The position numbers and the translations under genes were made by a program. This document shows positions 10,598-21,740 of a stretch of DNA of 64,000 nt, piece by piece (the stretch's first letter is position 1; every line of letters begins with the position of its first letter). The notes under the pieces are model-generated. The model saw only the letters and a program-made list of their open reading frames with translations. It was not told where the DNA came from and did no database searches. The DNA comes from Haematobia irritans (Eukaryota > Arthropoda > Insecta > Diptera > Muscidae): NCBI RefSeq assembly GCF_050003625.1, contig NC_134398.1, positions 63,682,891 through 63,746,890 on the forward strand. The letters run 5' to 3'.

Positions 10598-11648
10598 CAT
10601 TAGCGTAGCTAGACAATTTTCCTAGGGAGGGCTATAGCCCCCCTAGCTAAAAATTTATAGACTGAACTTATAGGTTCAATTAATGTTTTGTTTCATAAAA
10701 TTGATTAAAAATTAGACATCAAAATAACTCGACAATTAATTTATAATAAAGCAACTAAAAGTAGTTGCCAACAAAAAAATTGTGAGTTGTTCTTAAGGCA
10801 CTTCCAAAAATGTCCTCAATTATTTTAACTACACAGGAAGTTTTTTTACTTAATTTTTTTCATATTTTAATGTGTAATTTTTTGTTTTCTTTTTTTCAAA
10901 TAGTTTAAAAAAGAGTAAGAATAAATAAATTGGTACAAATTATTCAAATTTTGCCACAAAACTGCTAAATCCATTATAGAAAAATCAATAAATTTGGAAA
11001 TTATTCGAGGAAAACCGTTTCAAACAAGCGTCAGAGTGCATTAAAAGTCATAAAAACAATATAAAAATTATTTATTTGGGAAAATATCACAAAATTTTTT
11101 AATTCACATTGAAAACACTGAATTCGGATCTTACCTTAAGTGATGCAAATTCATTGCAACGGCTGTTGAAACGGTGGACATTTATCCTATGACAAGCTCA
11201 TATTACATTCATTGCTTCTCCGCCAATTTTGCACCACTTCTAGACCCAAAAAGAACATTTTCACTACTTTTTTGGCAACGCTTTTTCGCAGCATTATTAA
11301 GATATTAATTTATGAAAGAATAGTTTTAATATCAATTACTATTTTTTTAATTAAATTGACTAAACTAAATCAATCATAAGTTCAACCACAGCTTTATTTC
11401 ATAAATATCTGACTTCAAACATTGCCATCGGCAACTGCTACCACAACCCAAGTAATTCGATTGTTCATGAAAGTCTTTAGAGGAACTTTGTGCGATTGTA
11501 TATACTTGTTTAATTTTTGTAAAAATTAAAAAGCTATTGACATTTATTGAAAAATGGAAAATCATAAATAGAGTTTCAAATTCTGGGGGGGCTACAATTT
11601 TTCTGGGGGGGTCCAAGCCCCCTCCCCAGAGGCCTTCCTACGCTTATG
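10598..11648. mobile_element. hAT-like non-autonomous element, copy hAT-A
   Basis: The terminal inverted repeats are CATTAGCGTAG and CTACGCTTATG (one mismatch). They are flanked by an exact 8-bp duplication, GTGGTATC (10590-10597 and 11649-11656), the length typical of hAT transposons. The 1051-bp interior has no recognisable transposase. Subterminal GGGGGGCT/AGCCCCC runs occur near both ends. A second copy begins at 57667 and a 42-base terminus lies at 37617. Confidence 0.87.
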
Positions 11649-11731
11649 GTGGTATCACAACGAACTGAATAGTCTAAGTGAGTCTGAAATATCGGGCTCC
11701 CACTATACCTAACCCAACCTAAGTCAACGAT

Positions 11732-12148
11732 AGGGCTGTTTTCTTTTTGCACTGGATACAACATTTGTATGGGCTATCCAGAACATCGTTGCACTGATGT
11801 TCTATCCAGAACATCTCATCAGTGCAAGTCGCGCCGATGTTGCCAGATTGTATTTTGATAAAGTGACGCTTCTTCGACTCACAATAGCAATTTATTGTGA
11901 CTATTTTATCGAAAAACATGAAATTCAAAGTGATACAGTGTCATAAATAATCGCAGCAGTAAATATTTACTACTAATTGGAGCATTTCATACATTAAAAA
12001 TGCAAGATTTCACTTCTTTTACGTGATTGTTTTTAAACAGCTGATGACAGTGTTGTATATTTTTGGAGATGTCCTGGATAAACGAGTACTCTGTTTTCTT
12101 TTAGTCCTTCAAGACTTAGGGTATCCAGTGCTAAAAGAAAACAGCCCT
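11732..12148. mobile_element. TIR element (417 bp), probable MITE
   Basis: Inverted repeats of 28 bp with one mismatch lie at 11732-11759 (AGGGCTGTTTTCTTTT...) and 12121-12148. GAT on both sides (11729-11731 and 12149-12151) is a possible 3-bp duplication. No coding frame was recognised. The superfamily is unknown; a 3-bp duplication would allow a PIF/Harbinger-type origin. Confidence 0.75.
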
Positions 12149-12151
12149 GAT

Positions 12152-12419
12152 GTTGTTGATAATTCATGCAAATCTTGCATCCCGAGCTAAAACAAAACAG
12201 GCCTATAATTTTGTTTAAACATTTTCTCAATCAAAATCCATTTTCCCAATCCGGAACTTGTCGAGTTTTATCTTTCCATTAAGTGACGTTTGATTACCTT
12301 TTAACTTAATTAGATTTGGTTTTTTTTTTTGAAGTCGTTTTTTAGCTTTTTTCTGGCTTTTTTTTCACGAAAGTTTTAACTATTTTTATCTTTTTTATTT
12401 TCGACATGTTTCTATTGAA
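12152..12419. other. AT-rich sequence, nothing recognised
   Basis: Poly-T-rich, without a recognisable coding or repeat signature. Confidence 0.4.
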
Positions 12420-12790
12420 ATATGGATAAAACGGGGTTTTCATCTAAGCCTTGCTGCCCGAATAAGGGTTTCCACATATTCCAAAGCTCAATTGAAACAT
12501 TAATAATGATTCCCGCCATTATGCACGTTCATGGCTATGAATTATACAGGAAAGATAGAATACGTCGAGGATGCGGTTTTGCAATTTATGTTAGGGACAA
12601 CTTGAGAGCAAGTGTTTGTTCGAAGTCGACGCAAACTGACCCCATAGAGATGATTTCAGTGACTATAGAATCTGTCAGAGGAAATGTGTGTGTAGCCTGT
12701 GTCTATCGTCCTCATAGTGATATTGCTTTTGGTGACTTTCTTACAGACTTAGCGGAGGTGACTGTTGCCATAGACCAAGAAAATATAGAG
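12420..12790 (+). pseudogene. LINE endonuclease, N-terminal part
   Basis: From 12422 the frame includes HGYELYRKDRIRRGCGFAIYVRD, the 'RxDRxxRGGG' block of apurinic-type endonucleases in non-LTR retrotransposons, followed by a VACVYRP strand typical of the same domain. Homology ends around 12790, where unrelated sequence with GCGCAGTC repeats intervenes before the domain resumes near 13040. The intact enzyme would nick target DNA to prime reverse transcription. Confidence 0.75.
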
Positions 12791-13031
12791 ACATACTTTG
12801 ATAATTCACCATGGTTTTGTTTATTTGCAGTGCGCAGTCATTCCACTCAATTGCGCAGTCAAGTGACTCAATTTATTTTTGGAAAACGAGAATAACCGTA
12901 TAAATTAGTCAATTTGCATTACAAAAAAGGTGTGGATGAATAGTATTTTATAAACTTTCGCAATATTTGGTGTTTCAACGAGAGAACAAAGGAAAGAAAA
13001 CAAATTAAAGCCAAATTAAAAAATCACTCAA

Positions 13032-13514
13032 TTGCACACCATCTACGGTGTGCAGACAAACTACAGCGCTGTGAATTCACTTGAGATATCTATACCTTCC
13101 TTGGTCTATGCTGTTGCATTTAGTCATGTGATTGTAGCATGTGATTTTAATTCAAACATATTGACCGGGAGTGGTTTACTGCATGAGATGTCATCTATGG
13201 GGTTATCTTGCATTAATACTACGACACCGACTCACTACACTTCAACGAATAGTACACTACTTGATTTATTTTTCGTTAGCGACGCTGCAGATGTATTGTT
13301 GTATGACCAGATCTCGGCCTCAATTTTCTCTAGACATGATCTTATTTTTATGGTGTACGATATCCCAGTACAGCGATCCGTCGAGACTTTTTCTTATAGG
13401 GATTTTTCACGGATTGATTACAATGAACTGGAGAATCTTCGCGTTTCACTTAATTGGGAGGATATTTTTCTGTCGGAACCTTGGCATTTCATGAATAGGA
13501 AGTTTCATGAATAG
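13032..13514 (+). pseudogene. LINE endonuclease, C-terminal part
   Basis: VIVACDFNSN corresponds to the catalytic 'GDFN' block and SRHDLIFM to the 'SDHxxI' block of LINE endonucleases. It continues 12420-12790 after an interruption of about 240 bp. The frame stops at 13512 where the reverse-transcriptase core should start, and that core is absent. Confidence 0.75.
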
Positions 13515-13519
13515 TAAGG

Positions 13520-13985
13520 TTGACCCCATTGAGGACTAAGATTCTGCTTGCTAAGACATATGTCATGCCATCTTTGTTATACGGATGCGAATTGTTTGCT
13601 GGTTGTGACGCGGCAAGCAAACGTAAACTTAATGGTGTAGTAAGATACGTATACGGATTGAGGCGTTATGATCCTATTTCACGATATAGATCCTTGATAT
13701 TTGGGGTATCATTTGATGATATGATTAATATAAGTTCACTTGTATTCCTTCACAAAATAATCAACTCTGGTCAACCACGGTATTTATATGAGAAGCTTCG
13801 TTTTAATAGACCAGGGGTAAAAAATTTTTCCAATGCGGTATCGAAGCCTCTGGGTGACATTTCTTTGTTTACACCACACGTCTCTGGAATAATCTACCTA
13901 ATAGTTTTGTTGTTGTTACTTTACACAATTAAATTTAAAGATATAATTTTTGCTCATTACCAGTCTTTGCAAACTAATTAATCGA
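13520..13985 (+). pseudogene. LINE reverse transcriptase, C-terminal tail
   Basis: KILLAKTYVMPSLLYGCELF and GLRRYDPIS match the thumb and C-terminal region of LINE ORF2. The same blocks occur on the minus strand at 26462-26801 and 28648-28830. There is no YADD palm motif, so the RT core was deleted. The end near 13980 (HYQSLQTN) is probably the natural ORF end, but no simple-repeat tail follows. Confidence 0.75.
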
Positions 13986-14389
13986 GTTATCAATCGTTTA
14001 TACATATCATATTTTAACTGTTTTGTTTTGTATTTATTTTCTTGATACTTTAACTTTTATAATTACTTTGTTATAAACACACAAATGTTCAAAACATTTT
14101 ACAATTTATTAAACATTTCAATTTAATTTTAAACATATTTTAATTTTTATCAAAATTTGGTAATCATTTAATTATGTTTTAATATAAATTAGTATAAATT
14201 ATTATAAATTATTCATATTCATAAAAGTTAACGTAAACTTTAAATCTACTATTACCATACAAATTCCTTAGTAAGTTATTAGGAATATTAGCATTTGACT
14301 CGTTTATGGTGTCCTTTTTATGTTATTATAATATTCTCAAGTTATTATGTTATTACTAAGTTAAAATAGTAGATGTGAATTGCTTTCTA
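13986..14389. other. AT-rich sequence, nothing recognised
   Basis: It could be the 3' UTR of the preceding LINE. TATAAATTA repeats occur near 14190. Confidence 0.4.
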
Positions 14390-14797
14390 CACTGAACAAA
14401 ATATTTAAGTGATTCAACTTAAAAATGGGTGTCTTTACATGAAAGAAAATTTTGTTACGATAGGGTCAATTCTAAAAAGTTCTTAAAATTAATGAAATAG
14501 TCTTTAAATTTGTGGAGTTTTTGTATCTTGACCACAAACCAAAAAAGCATTCAAAAATAGAAGATGTTTTTCAACACTTTATTTTAAACACGTATTTTAC
14601 TTGATACACAGAATCTTTTCTACTTGAAGTCGAGTCTGAATTTGAAAATTGAAATTGTCGTTAGCACGTTTTTAAAGCACTTCGATAGCTCATGAAGAAG
14701 GAGCCGAAAAAAACGAATGAATTCAAATTTGACGCAGAATCAATACCAAAGTCATTGTGTACAAAATCTTTGGAACCGGTCATGCTTTTCTTCAGTG
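14390..14797. mobile_element. W-family MITE, copy W2
   Basis: It begins CACTGAACAAAA, ends TTTTCTTCAGTG, and has the W interior (GATGTTTTTCAACACTTTAT, GAAGTCGAGTCTG). TA precedes it and CA follows, a 2-bp duplication with one change. It is 408 bp and non-coding. Confidence 0.7.
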
Positions 14798-14867
14798 CAA
14801 GAAAAAATTAAGGAAATAAAGTTTTTAATGTGGTATTAATTTTTAACATAAAAAACTACAATAAAAA

Positions 14868-15105
14868 CAAATAAGTAAAGTCTAAAGTCGGGCGGGGCCG
14901 ACTATATTATACCTTTCACCCCAAAATTTGTGTTATCATCTCATCTCCTTCCAACTTGTTGGGAGTTATTATGAATGTTTATATTCCCATATATAAATAT
15001 TTACATCTAGCCGATTTCGAGACAATTTTTCATACTTCTACAAAATCCCTAAAATTAAAATTTAAAACGGTTAACGTCCTGGGATGAAACACAATGTTAG
15101 TAAAA
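14868..15105 (+). repeat. N-family head fragment
   Basis: AAGTCTAAAGTCGGGCGGGG and CCGACTATATTATACC are the N-family head, as at 15109 and 51364. It breaks off just before a second, complete N head. Confidence 0.7.
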
Positions 15106-15433
15106 AAACAAGTAAGGAAAGTCTAAATTCGGGCGAGGCCGACTATATTATACCCTTCACCACTATGTATACCGACATTTTTGATACCATCTTAACACCT
15201 TCAAATTTGTTAGGAGCTATATTATATCCCATGTAAAAATATTTAAATATGAACCGATTGGACAAAATTTTTCAAACTTTCACAAACTCACTAGAATTTA
15301 AATTTAAATTGATTAATGACCAAGAAGGACCACAATGTAATTAAAAAATATTGGAAATATGTAAAATGCATAAGATTTCGCAAATGTGCATTTATGACTT
15401 ATCGGTCGATACATACGAATAGGAGTATAGGTA

Positions 15434-15782
15434 GCCACCGTGGTGCAATGGTCAGCATGCCCGCCTTGCATACAATTTTCGATTCCTGCTTCGACCGAAC
15501 ACCAAAAATTTTTTCAGCGGTGGATTCTCCCACCTCAGTAATGCTGGTGACATTTCTGAGGGTTTCAAAGCTTCTCTAAGTGGTTTCACTGTAATGTGGA
15601 ACGCCGTTCGGACTCGGCTATAAAAAGGAGGTCCCTTATCATTGAGCTTAACATGGAATAGGGAAGCACTCAGTGATAAGAGAGAAGTTCACCAATGTGG
15701 TATCACAATGGACTGAATAGTCTATGTGAGCCTGATACATCGGGCTGCCACCTAACCTAACCTAACCTAACCTAACCTAAAC
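15434..15782 (+). mobile_element. tRNA-headed SINE, copy S2
   Basis: The head reads GCCACCGTGGTGCAATGGTC. The B box is damaged (TTTTCGATTCC) by a short deletion. The body is conserved and the tail is five CCTAA units. ATAGGTA is duplicated at 15427-15433 and 15783-15789, and the unoccupied sequence GAGTATAGGTAAATTTGAATC is present at 56645, confirming the borders. Confidence 0.93.
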
Positions 15783-16036
15783 ATAGGTAAATTTGAATCA
15801 TTTTTGCGAGTTTTCACCTGGGGTTGCGAGCAAGAAGCCCACGCAACCGGGAGTGGGGCCGAAGGCATCAACCTTAGCAGCAGCAGCGGCGGCAACGGGG
15901 TCGAAACTTTTGGCAGAAGAAGGGGAGAAGAAGAAGTAGATGGGGTGGCTCTTTAAGGGCGTAGGGTTAAAGGGAATGCTAGGTCAGATCGGATTGCAGG
16001 GCAGCCAGTTCTGGAGTTCGACCTCTTACCCGCGGA

Positions 16037-16381
16037 GTGGTACCGGGGCGTGGGGCTCCGGCTGGGGCCACATCGGGTCAGATCGACATGTTGGAGAGTT
16101 GCCAGAGGGTTTTCGGCGAAGATTTCGTCAGCATTTTTGTTAGGATGAGACTGCTCACGCCAACTTTCGGGAGATTGGTTGCTGAGAAGGGGGAGAATGG
16201 GGCCTTGACGGGTCTTCTGCGCGATTTATTCTGTATCTTTGGTAATGTCAATTCTTGTATTTCCGTTGAGCAACATAAGCCAGATGTTTTGCTTATTGCG
16301 GAACATCACCTTATGGCGCGTCATAGGTGTGAGGTCGATCGATATAGGGTTTTCAGGCGGGATAGGGGGGCGGAACCGTGA
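16037..16381 (+). pseudogene. LINE ORF2 endonuclease start
   Basis: HKPDVLLIAEHHL followed by YRVFRRDRG is the opening of an apurinic-type endonuclease domain ('LxETHL...YxxxRxDR'). The frame then stops and the catalytic GDFN and SDH blocks are missing. The upstream Gly/Ala-rich sequence may be the end of ORF1. Confidence 0.65.
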
Positions 16382-16469
16382 TTCTTGTTAGTGGGGGGGG
16401 GGGGCGTTTTTTGCGATTCGCAATTTGGATTTAGGTCGGGGCTCTCTTCCATTCACGCCCTCTCTGTCT

Positions 16470-16770
16470 TGTCCGGTTTTGTTGTCCGTGGCCTCGATAG
16501 GAGGCATTATTACTGTCGGTTTGTGTTTCTCCAAGGCCTTCGATTCGGTTTGGCATAATGGATTGTATTTCAAGATGAAGTCTTTCGGCTTTGACGAGCA
16601 GACGTGCAGGCTAGTTGCAAGTTTCCTCAGGGGACGCTGATTCAATGTCAAGGTGGGCGAGGAATTTTCTGCGGAGCGACCCGTACGGGCAGTGGTGGCA
16701 CAGGAGTCTCTGATTGGTCCTATGTTGTATAACATATATGCTAGCGATAGGTTTGATCGTTTTGTACTCG
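16470..16770 (+). pseudogene. LINE reverse transcriptase fragment
   Basis: GLCFSKAFDSVWHNGLYFKM is the RT block 'LDxSKAFDxVWHxxL', and QESLIGPMLYNIYASD corresponds to 'QGSxLGPLLYNIYxxD'. A stop and frame change separate them, and the YADD block is absent. Clade assignment is not possible from these pieces. Confidence 0.75.
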
Positions 16771-17385
16771 GACTTGCCTACGGGTTTCTGCGCGGTTGTA
16801 GGGATGTCGACAATAGGCTCGTTTCGGAATACTTGACCTGTGGGGATGACGTTATGACGCTGTCGGGCAGGAGGCTCCTGCCACCGGCGGCGCTTCTTAG
16901 GTTGGTTATATGATGGTGAGACCCTGCTGTTCAATCATAGGAGGCATGGTACGTTAGATGCGACGAACACTGTGTACCGCACGACACAGTGTCAAGAGAG
17001 CGCGTATAGTGAATATACATTTATATGCCCTGTAAATATTGTATATAGTTTTAATTTTAAGTTTTATTTATTCATTTAGTTCACAAAACAAATTGAAGTT
17101 GCTCTTTTTATATCGAAGTATTAAATAGTTAGAAGCAGAAATATCAGCCACAATGCTGAATTAGAATTTAAGTATATGTTGTATTTAGATACAGGAACTA
17201 GTAGAGTACTGTATAGGGTTGTGTAGAAATTTAAAAGTAAGCTACCTTTTGTATTAGTCTGTAAGTTAATGGAAATAAAAAGCTATTTTTGAAATGAAAT
17301 GAATAATTTTTGCGAGTTTCGACTTAACAGTAACGACTTTACAAGGAAAATGTGGGTATTTTGGCTATATTTGCTAAAATCAGAA

Positions 17386-17613
<228 letters not shown>

Positions 17614-18565
17614 CATATATGGGGGCTTTGTCTAGTTCTGAGCCGATTTTGATAAGAATATGGCACACATTGTCAAAATTTTAATTGAACTCTCAGTGCA
17701 AAACTTCAAAATTTCCGAAATGAAACTTTGGCCTCCGTGGTCATATAAATCTAAATCGAAAGAGTATTATTCGTACTCTCTGCGCAAAACTTCAAGTAAA
17801 TCGGGGTGAAATTTTGACTTCTGGAACCATATATCGGACGAAAGATATATAATGCAGCTATATCTAAATCTGAACCAATTTCAACTAAATTTGGCATGCA
17901 TAGTAAAAATGTTAATTCCATTCCCTATGCCTAATTTTAAGAAAATCGGAGTGAAATTTTGACCTACGGTGGTCATATAATTGTAAATCGGATGAGAAAT
18001 ATATATGGAAGCTATATCTAAATCTGAACCGATTTTAACCAAATTCGGTATGCATTTTTATATTGGTAATTCTACTCCCTGTGCAAAAAATCACGTAAAT
18101 CGGAACAAAACATTGACCTCTAGGGCCATACGAGTGTAAATCGGGCGAAAGCTATATATGAGAGCTATATCTGAATCTGAACCGATTTGATTGATATTCT
18201 GCAAAATTTACGAGAATCACAAAATATTAGATTATGAGAAATTGGAAGCAGATCGGTTGATAAATACGTCATTTATGACCACATCGGTTATACATATAGG
18301 GATCGTGTTTGAACCGAAAATAGACCCTATGCCAAATTTGAGGACGAGCTGGACTTTGCACACAAAAATACATCAACAGACAGACGGACATCGCTAAATC
18401 AACTCAGAATTTATGTCTAAGCCGATCGGTATACTAAACGATGGGTCTATGACTACTCCTTATCGGCGTTACATATAAATGCACAAACTTATTATACCCT
18501 GTACCACATTAGTGGTGAAGGGTATAAATATGGGAAATATAAAGCTACAGCAATTTTAATGCAAC

Positions 18566-18797
18566 TGTACAAAATAGCATCGAGATATAGGACAATTTGT
18601 GTAGTTTTTACAATTTTTGCTACTTAGCAGTGGCCATTTTAAAAGGATAAATTTAATATTTTTAGAAAATTTGTACAAAATTGTACAAAATAGCATCGAG
18701 ATATAGGACAATTTGTGTAGTTTTTACAATTTTTGCTACTTAGCAGTGGCCATTTTAAAAGGATAAATTGAATATTTTTAGAAAATTTTAGCTAAAC
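18566..18797 (+). repeat. Tandem duplication, 116-bp unit
   Basis: TGTACAAAATAGCATCGAGA and what follows recur after 116 bp (18566 and 18682) with one or two differences. No coding content was recognised. Confidence 0.9.
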
Positions 18798-19113
18798 AGT
18801 ATTACAAATGCTGGTATCACGTCGATGTCATAAAAATAAGTAAATATTCTTCGACAAATTCAAAAAAATTTATTAGACATAATTAAGTTTTTTGGCATGT
18901 TAAAGAAAAATTTGTAGTTTGAAGGAAAAATTGGAGTTCAAAATTGCAAGAATGTCTTTAGTGACATTCGAAGTTCATGATGAGAGCATTTGTAGTAAAA
19001 TGTACAAATTTAAAGAAATACTGAACTATTTTGTGGAAGACACGAATTTAGTTAATCTTTATGCTTCATTTGTGTATAGTTTTTCCTCACTTCTAGTTTT
19101 GTTTTGTTTTTTA
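18798..19113. other. AT-rich sequence, nothing recognised
   Basis: A short frame at 18919-19122 has no recognisable homology and runs into the SINE fragment, so it is not called. Confidence 0.4.
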
Positions 19114-19343
19114 TGCTGGTGACATTTTGAGGGTTTCAAAGCTTCTCTAAGTGGTTTCACTGCAATGTGGAACGCCGTTCGGACTCGGCTATAAAAAGGA
19201 GGTCCCTTGTCATTGAGCTTAACATGGAATCGGACAGCACTCAGTGATAAGAGAGAAGTTCACCACTGTGGTATCACAATGGACTGAATAGTCTAAGTGA
19301 GCCTGATACATGGGGCTGCCACATAACCTAGCCTAACCTAACC
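19114..19343 (+). mobile_element. SINE copy S3, 5'-truncated
   Basis: It starts within the body at TGCTGGTGACATTTTGAGGG and runs to degenerate CCTAA repeats. The tRNA-like head is absent. No clear target duplication was seen. Confidence 0.85.
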
Positions 19344-19356
19344 GACATTGTTTTTA

Positions 19357-19615
19357 TTTCAGAAAAAGGTGCTAAGAACTAAAAAACTTCGTGGAAGTGA
19401 GAAAGATGTGAGGGAAAATGCAATTAGCCAGAAAAAATTTTTTTGAGTTAGTCTTTATGAAATTGTTTTTACATCCTGGAAAAGAATAAACGTTTATATA
19501 TACTTTTCTTCCAAATACACTTCCTCTCAACGAAAAGCAAATGAGAAACGAACTTTGTTTGTATAAAATTTCGTTTGGGAGGAAAGAATTATTTTTTTGC
19601 GTGTACGCTTCTCGC
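19357..19615 (-). mobile_element. Y-family terminal fragment, copy Y3
   Basis: The minus strand starts at the CACGCAAAAAAATAATTC terminus near 19604 and parallels 26804-26902 plus 27842-27990. It lacks the rosa insertion found in Y2, reading AAAAGTATATATAAACG where Y2 is occupied. Confidence 0.75.
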
Positions 19616-20040
19616 AACCCATGTTTGCTCATTCTAGAGGCCACTAACCTGTTCATATCTGGAGATATATGAATGCTAATATGAAAAACATAATAATCTT
19701 GTTTCGGTATATGTCCCTTTTTGGTTTTGTCATATGTGATCTTTTCAATTGTTAGCGTTAGTTGTATTAAGAAAAATATTTTTCTCTTTTTTTGAACAAA
19801 TTCAATTAAATCTTTGTCGTTGGGGTTGTTGCCAAAGCCATTGCGTCCTTTCTATTGTTGGTGGTAGCCGTTAATGCAAAAACACCACTTTTACACTCTG
19901 TCAAACAGTTTTCTATGTCCTTTTATTAGTTTAGTAGACTATAAAACCAACGAAGTGGCAATGCTTGTGGTATTAAAAAAAGATACAAAATTATAAACTC
20001 AATTTCCTATCAAAATTGCAATGTATCCGTCCTATTATTC
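19616..20040. other. Unassigned sequence
   Basis: No coding or repeat signature was recognised, although TATTAAAAAAAGATAC-type AT runs occur. Confidence 0.4.
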
Positions 20041-21740
20041 CCTCCACCATAGCATGGGCGGTATATTAACTTTGTCATTCCGTTTGTAACACATCGAAAT
20101 ATTGCTCTAAGACCCCATAAAATATATATATTCTAGGTCGTGGTGAAATTCTGAGTCGATCTAAAAATGTCCGTCCGTCCGTCTGTTGAAATCACGCTAA
20201 CTTCCGAACACACCAAGCTATCGACTTGAAACTTGGCACAAGTAGTTGTTATCGATGTAGGTCGGATGGTATTGAAAATGGGCCATATCGGTCCACTTTT
20301 ACGTATAGCCCCCATATAAAGGGACCCTCAGATTTGGCTTGTGGAGCCTCTAACAGAAGCATATTTCATCCGATCCGGTTGAAATTTGGTACATGATGTT
20401 GGTATATGGTCTCTAACAACCATGCAAAAATTAGTCCATATCGGTCCTTAATTATATATAGCCCCCATATAAACCGACCCTCAGATTTGGCTTGCGGAGC
20501 CTCAAAGAGAAAAAAATGTAATTCTATCCGACTGAAATTTGATACATGGTGTTGGTATATGGTCTCTAACAACTATGCTAAAATTGCTCCACATCGGTGC
20601 ATAGTTATGTATAGCCCCCATATAAACCGATCCCCAGATTTGGCTTGCGGAGGCTCAAAGAGAAACAAATTTCATCCGATCCGGCTGAAATTTGGTGCAT
20701 GATGTTGGTATATAGTCTCTAACAGTGCCAGCATTGGTCCATATCGGTCCATAATTATATATAGCCCCCATATAAACCGTTCTCCAGATTTGACCTCCGG
20801 AGCCTCTTGGAGGAGCAAAATTCATACGATCCGGTTCAAATGTGGAACGTGGTGTTAGTATATAGTCTCTAAAATCCATGCAAAAATTGGTCCACATAGG
20901 TTCATAATTATATATAGCCTCCATATAAACCGATTCCCAGATTTGGCTTACGGAGCCTCTAAGAGAAGCAAATTTCATCCGATCCGGTTGAAATTTGGAA
21001 CATGGTGTTAGTATATGGTCTCTAACAACCGTGCCAGAATTGGTCCATATCAGTCCATAATTATATATAGCCTCCATATAAACCGTTCTCCAGATTTGAC
21101 CTCCGGAGCCTCTTGGAGGAGCAAAATTCATCCGATCCGGTTCAAATTTGGAACGTGGTGTTAATATATGGCCGCTAACAACCATTCCAAAATTGGTCCA
21201 TATCGGTCTATAGTTATATATAGCCGATCCCCAATCACACAAAAATTGGTCCATATCGGTTCATAATCATGGTTGCCACTCGAGCCAAAAATAATCTACC
21301 AAAATTTTATTTCTATAGAAAATTTTGTCAAAATTTTATTTCTATAGAAAATTTGTTAACATTTTTTTATAGAAAATTTTGTTAAAATTTCATTTCTATA
21401 GAAAATTTTGTCAAAACTTTATTTCTATAGATAATTTTGCCAAAATTTTATTTCTATAAGTAATTGATTGTGGATGGCAGTGTTTAGAAGAAGTTTCTAA
21501 TGGTGATTTCGATTGGGAAGAAAGGTGCAACATTCTCCAAAATGATTGCAAACTATGAAGTTGTCCTTCATAGATTTTTGATCCTGTATCTCTCACAATA
21601 TTATGAGTTAACAATAACTTTGGAATGACACAATCATTTGAGCGAAGTAGTGTAACACCAGGGCAACATATTTTTTTGCGAAATGAAAACGCCCTAAGCA
21701 ATCCATGGTGGAGGGTACATAAGCTTCGGCCTGGCCCGGC
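20041..21740 (-). repeat. M-family element, copy M-C
   Basis: On the minus strand the order is a head near 21740 (GGCCGAAGCTTATGTACCC), then a block of ~29-bp AAATTTTGACAAAATTTTC-type repeats (about 21290-21460), 153-bp units (20300-21240) and the GTCC core with hairpin at 20041-20180. The same order is seen in M-E (41886-44331). A ~198-bp foreign block interrupts the head at 21500-21697. Confidence 0.8.
21500..21697. other. Foreign block inside M-C head
   Basis: The M head reads AGAAGTTTCTACGCAATCC at 50778. Here TTTCTA and GCAATCC are separated by about 198 bp of unrelated sequence. A plus-strand frame reads GDFDWEERCNILQNDCKL, which looks protein-like but is too short to identify. Confidence 0.55.

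Larger units (their letters stand above)
9940..11720 (+). mobile_element. SINE copy S4, 5'-truncated and split by two later elements
   Basis: SINE body occurs at 9940-10027 (TTCTGAGGGTTTCAAAGC onward), 10565-10597 and 11657-11720, which ends in degenerate CCTAA repeats. An 11-base duplication, AAGTCAACGAT, flanks the whole (9929-9939 and 11721-11731). The tRNA-like head is missing, consistent with 5' truncation at insertion. The two interruptions are listed separately. Confidence 0.88.
15816..17300 (+). mobile_element. GC-rich LINE, internally deleted (L3)
   Basis: It is far richer in G+C than its surroundings. A near-copy of about 20 bases (GAATCATTTTTGCGAGTTTT against GAATAATTTTTGCGAGTTTC) flanks it at 15795-15815 and 17301-17320, a long target-site duplication as left by a non-LTR retrotransposon. 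Decoded fragments match endonuclease and reverse transcriptase; most of the middle is gone. The 3' end is AT-rich with an AATAAA motif at 17274-17279 and ends GAAATGAAAT instead of poly(A). Confidence 0.82.
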
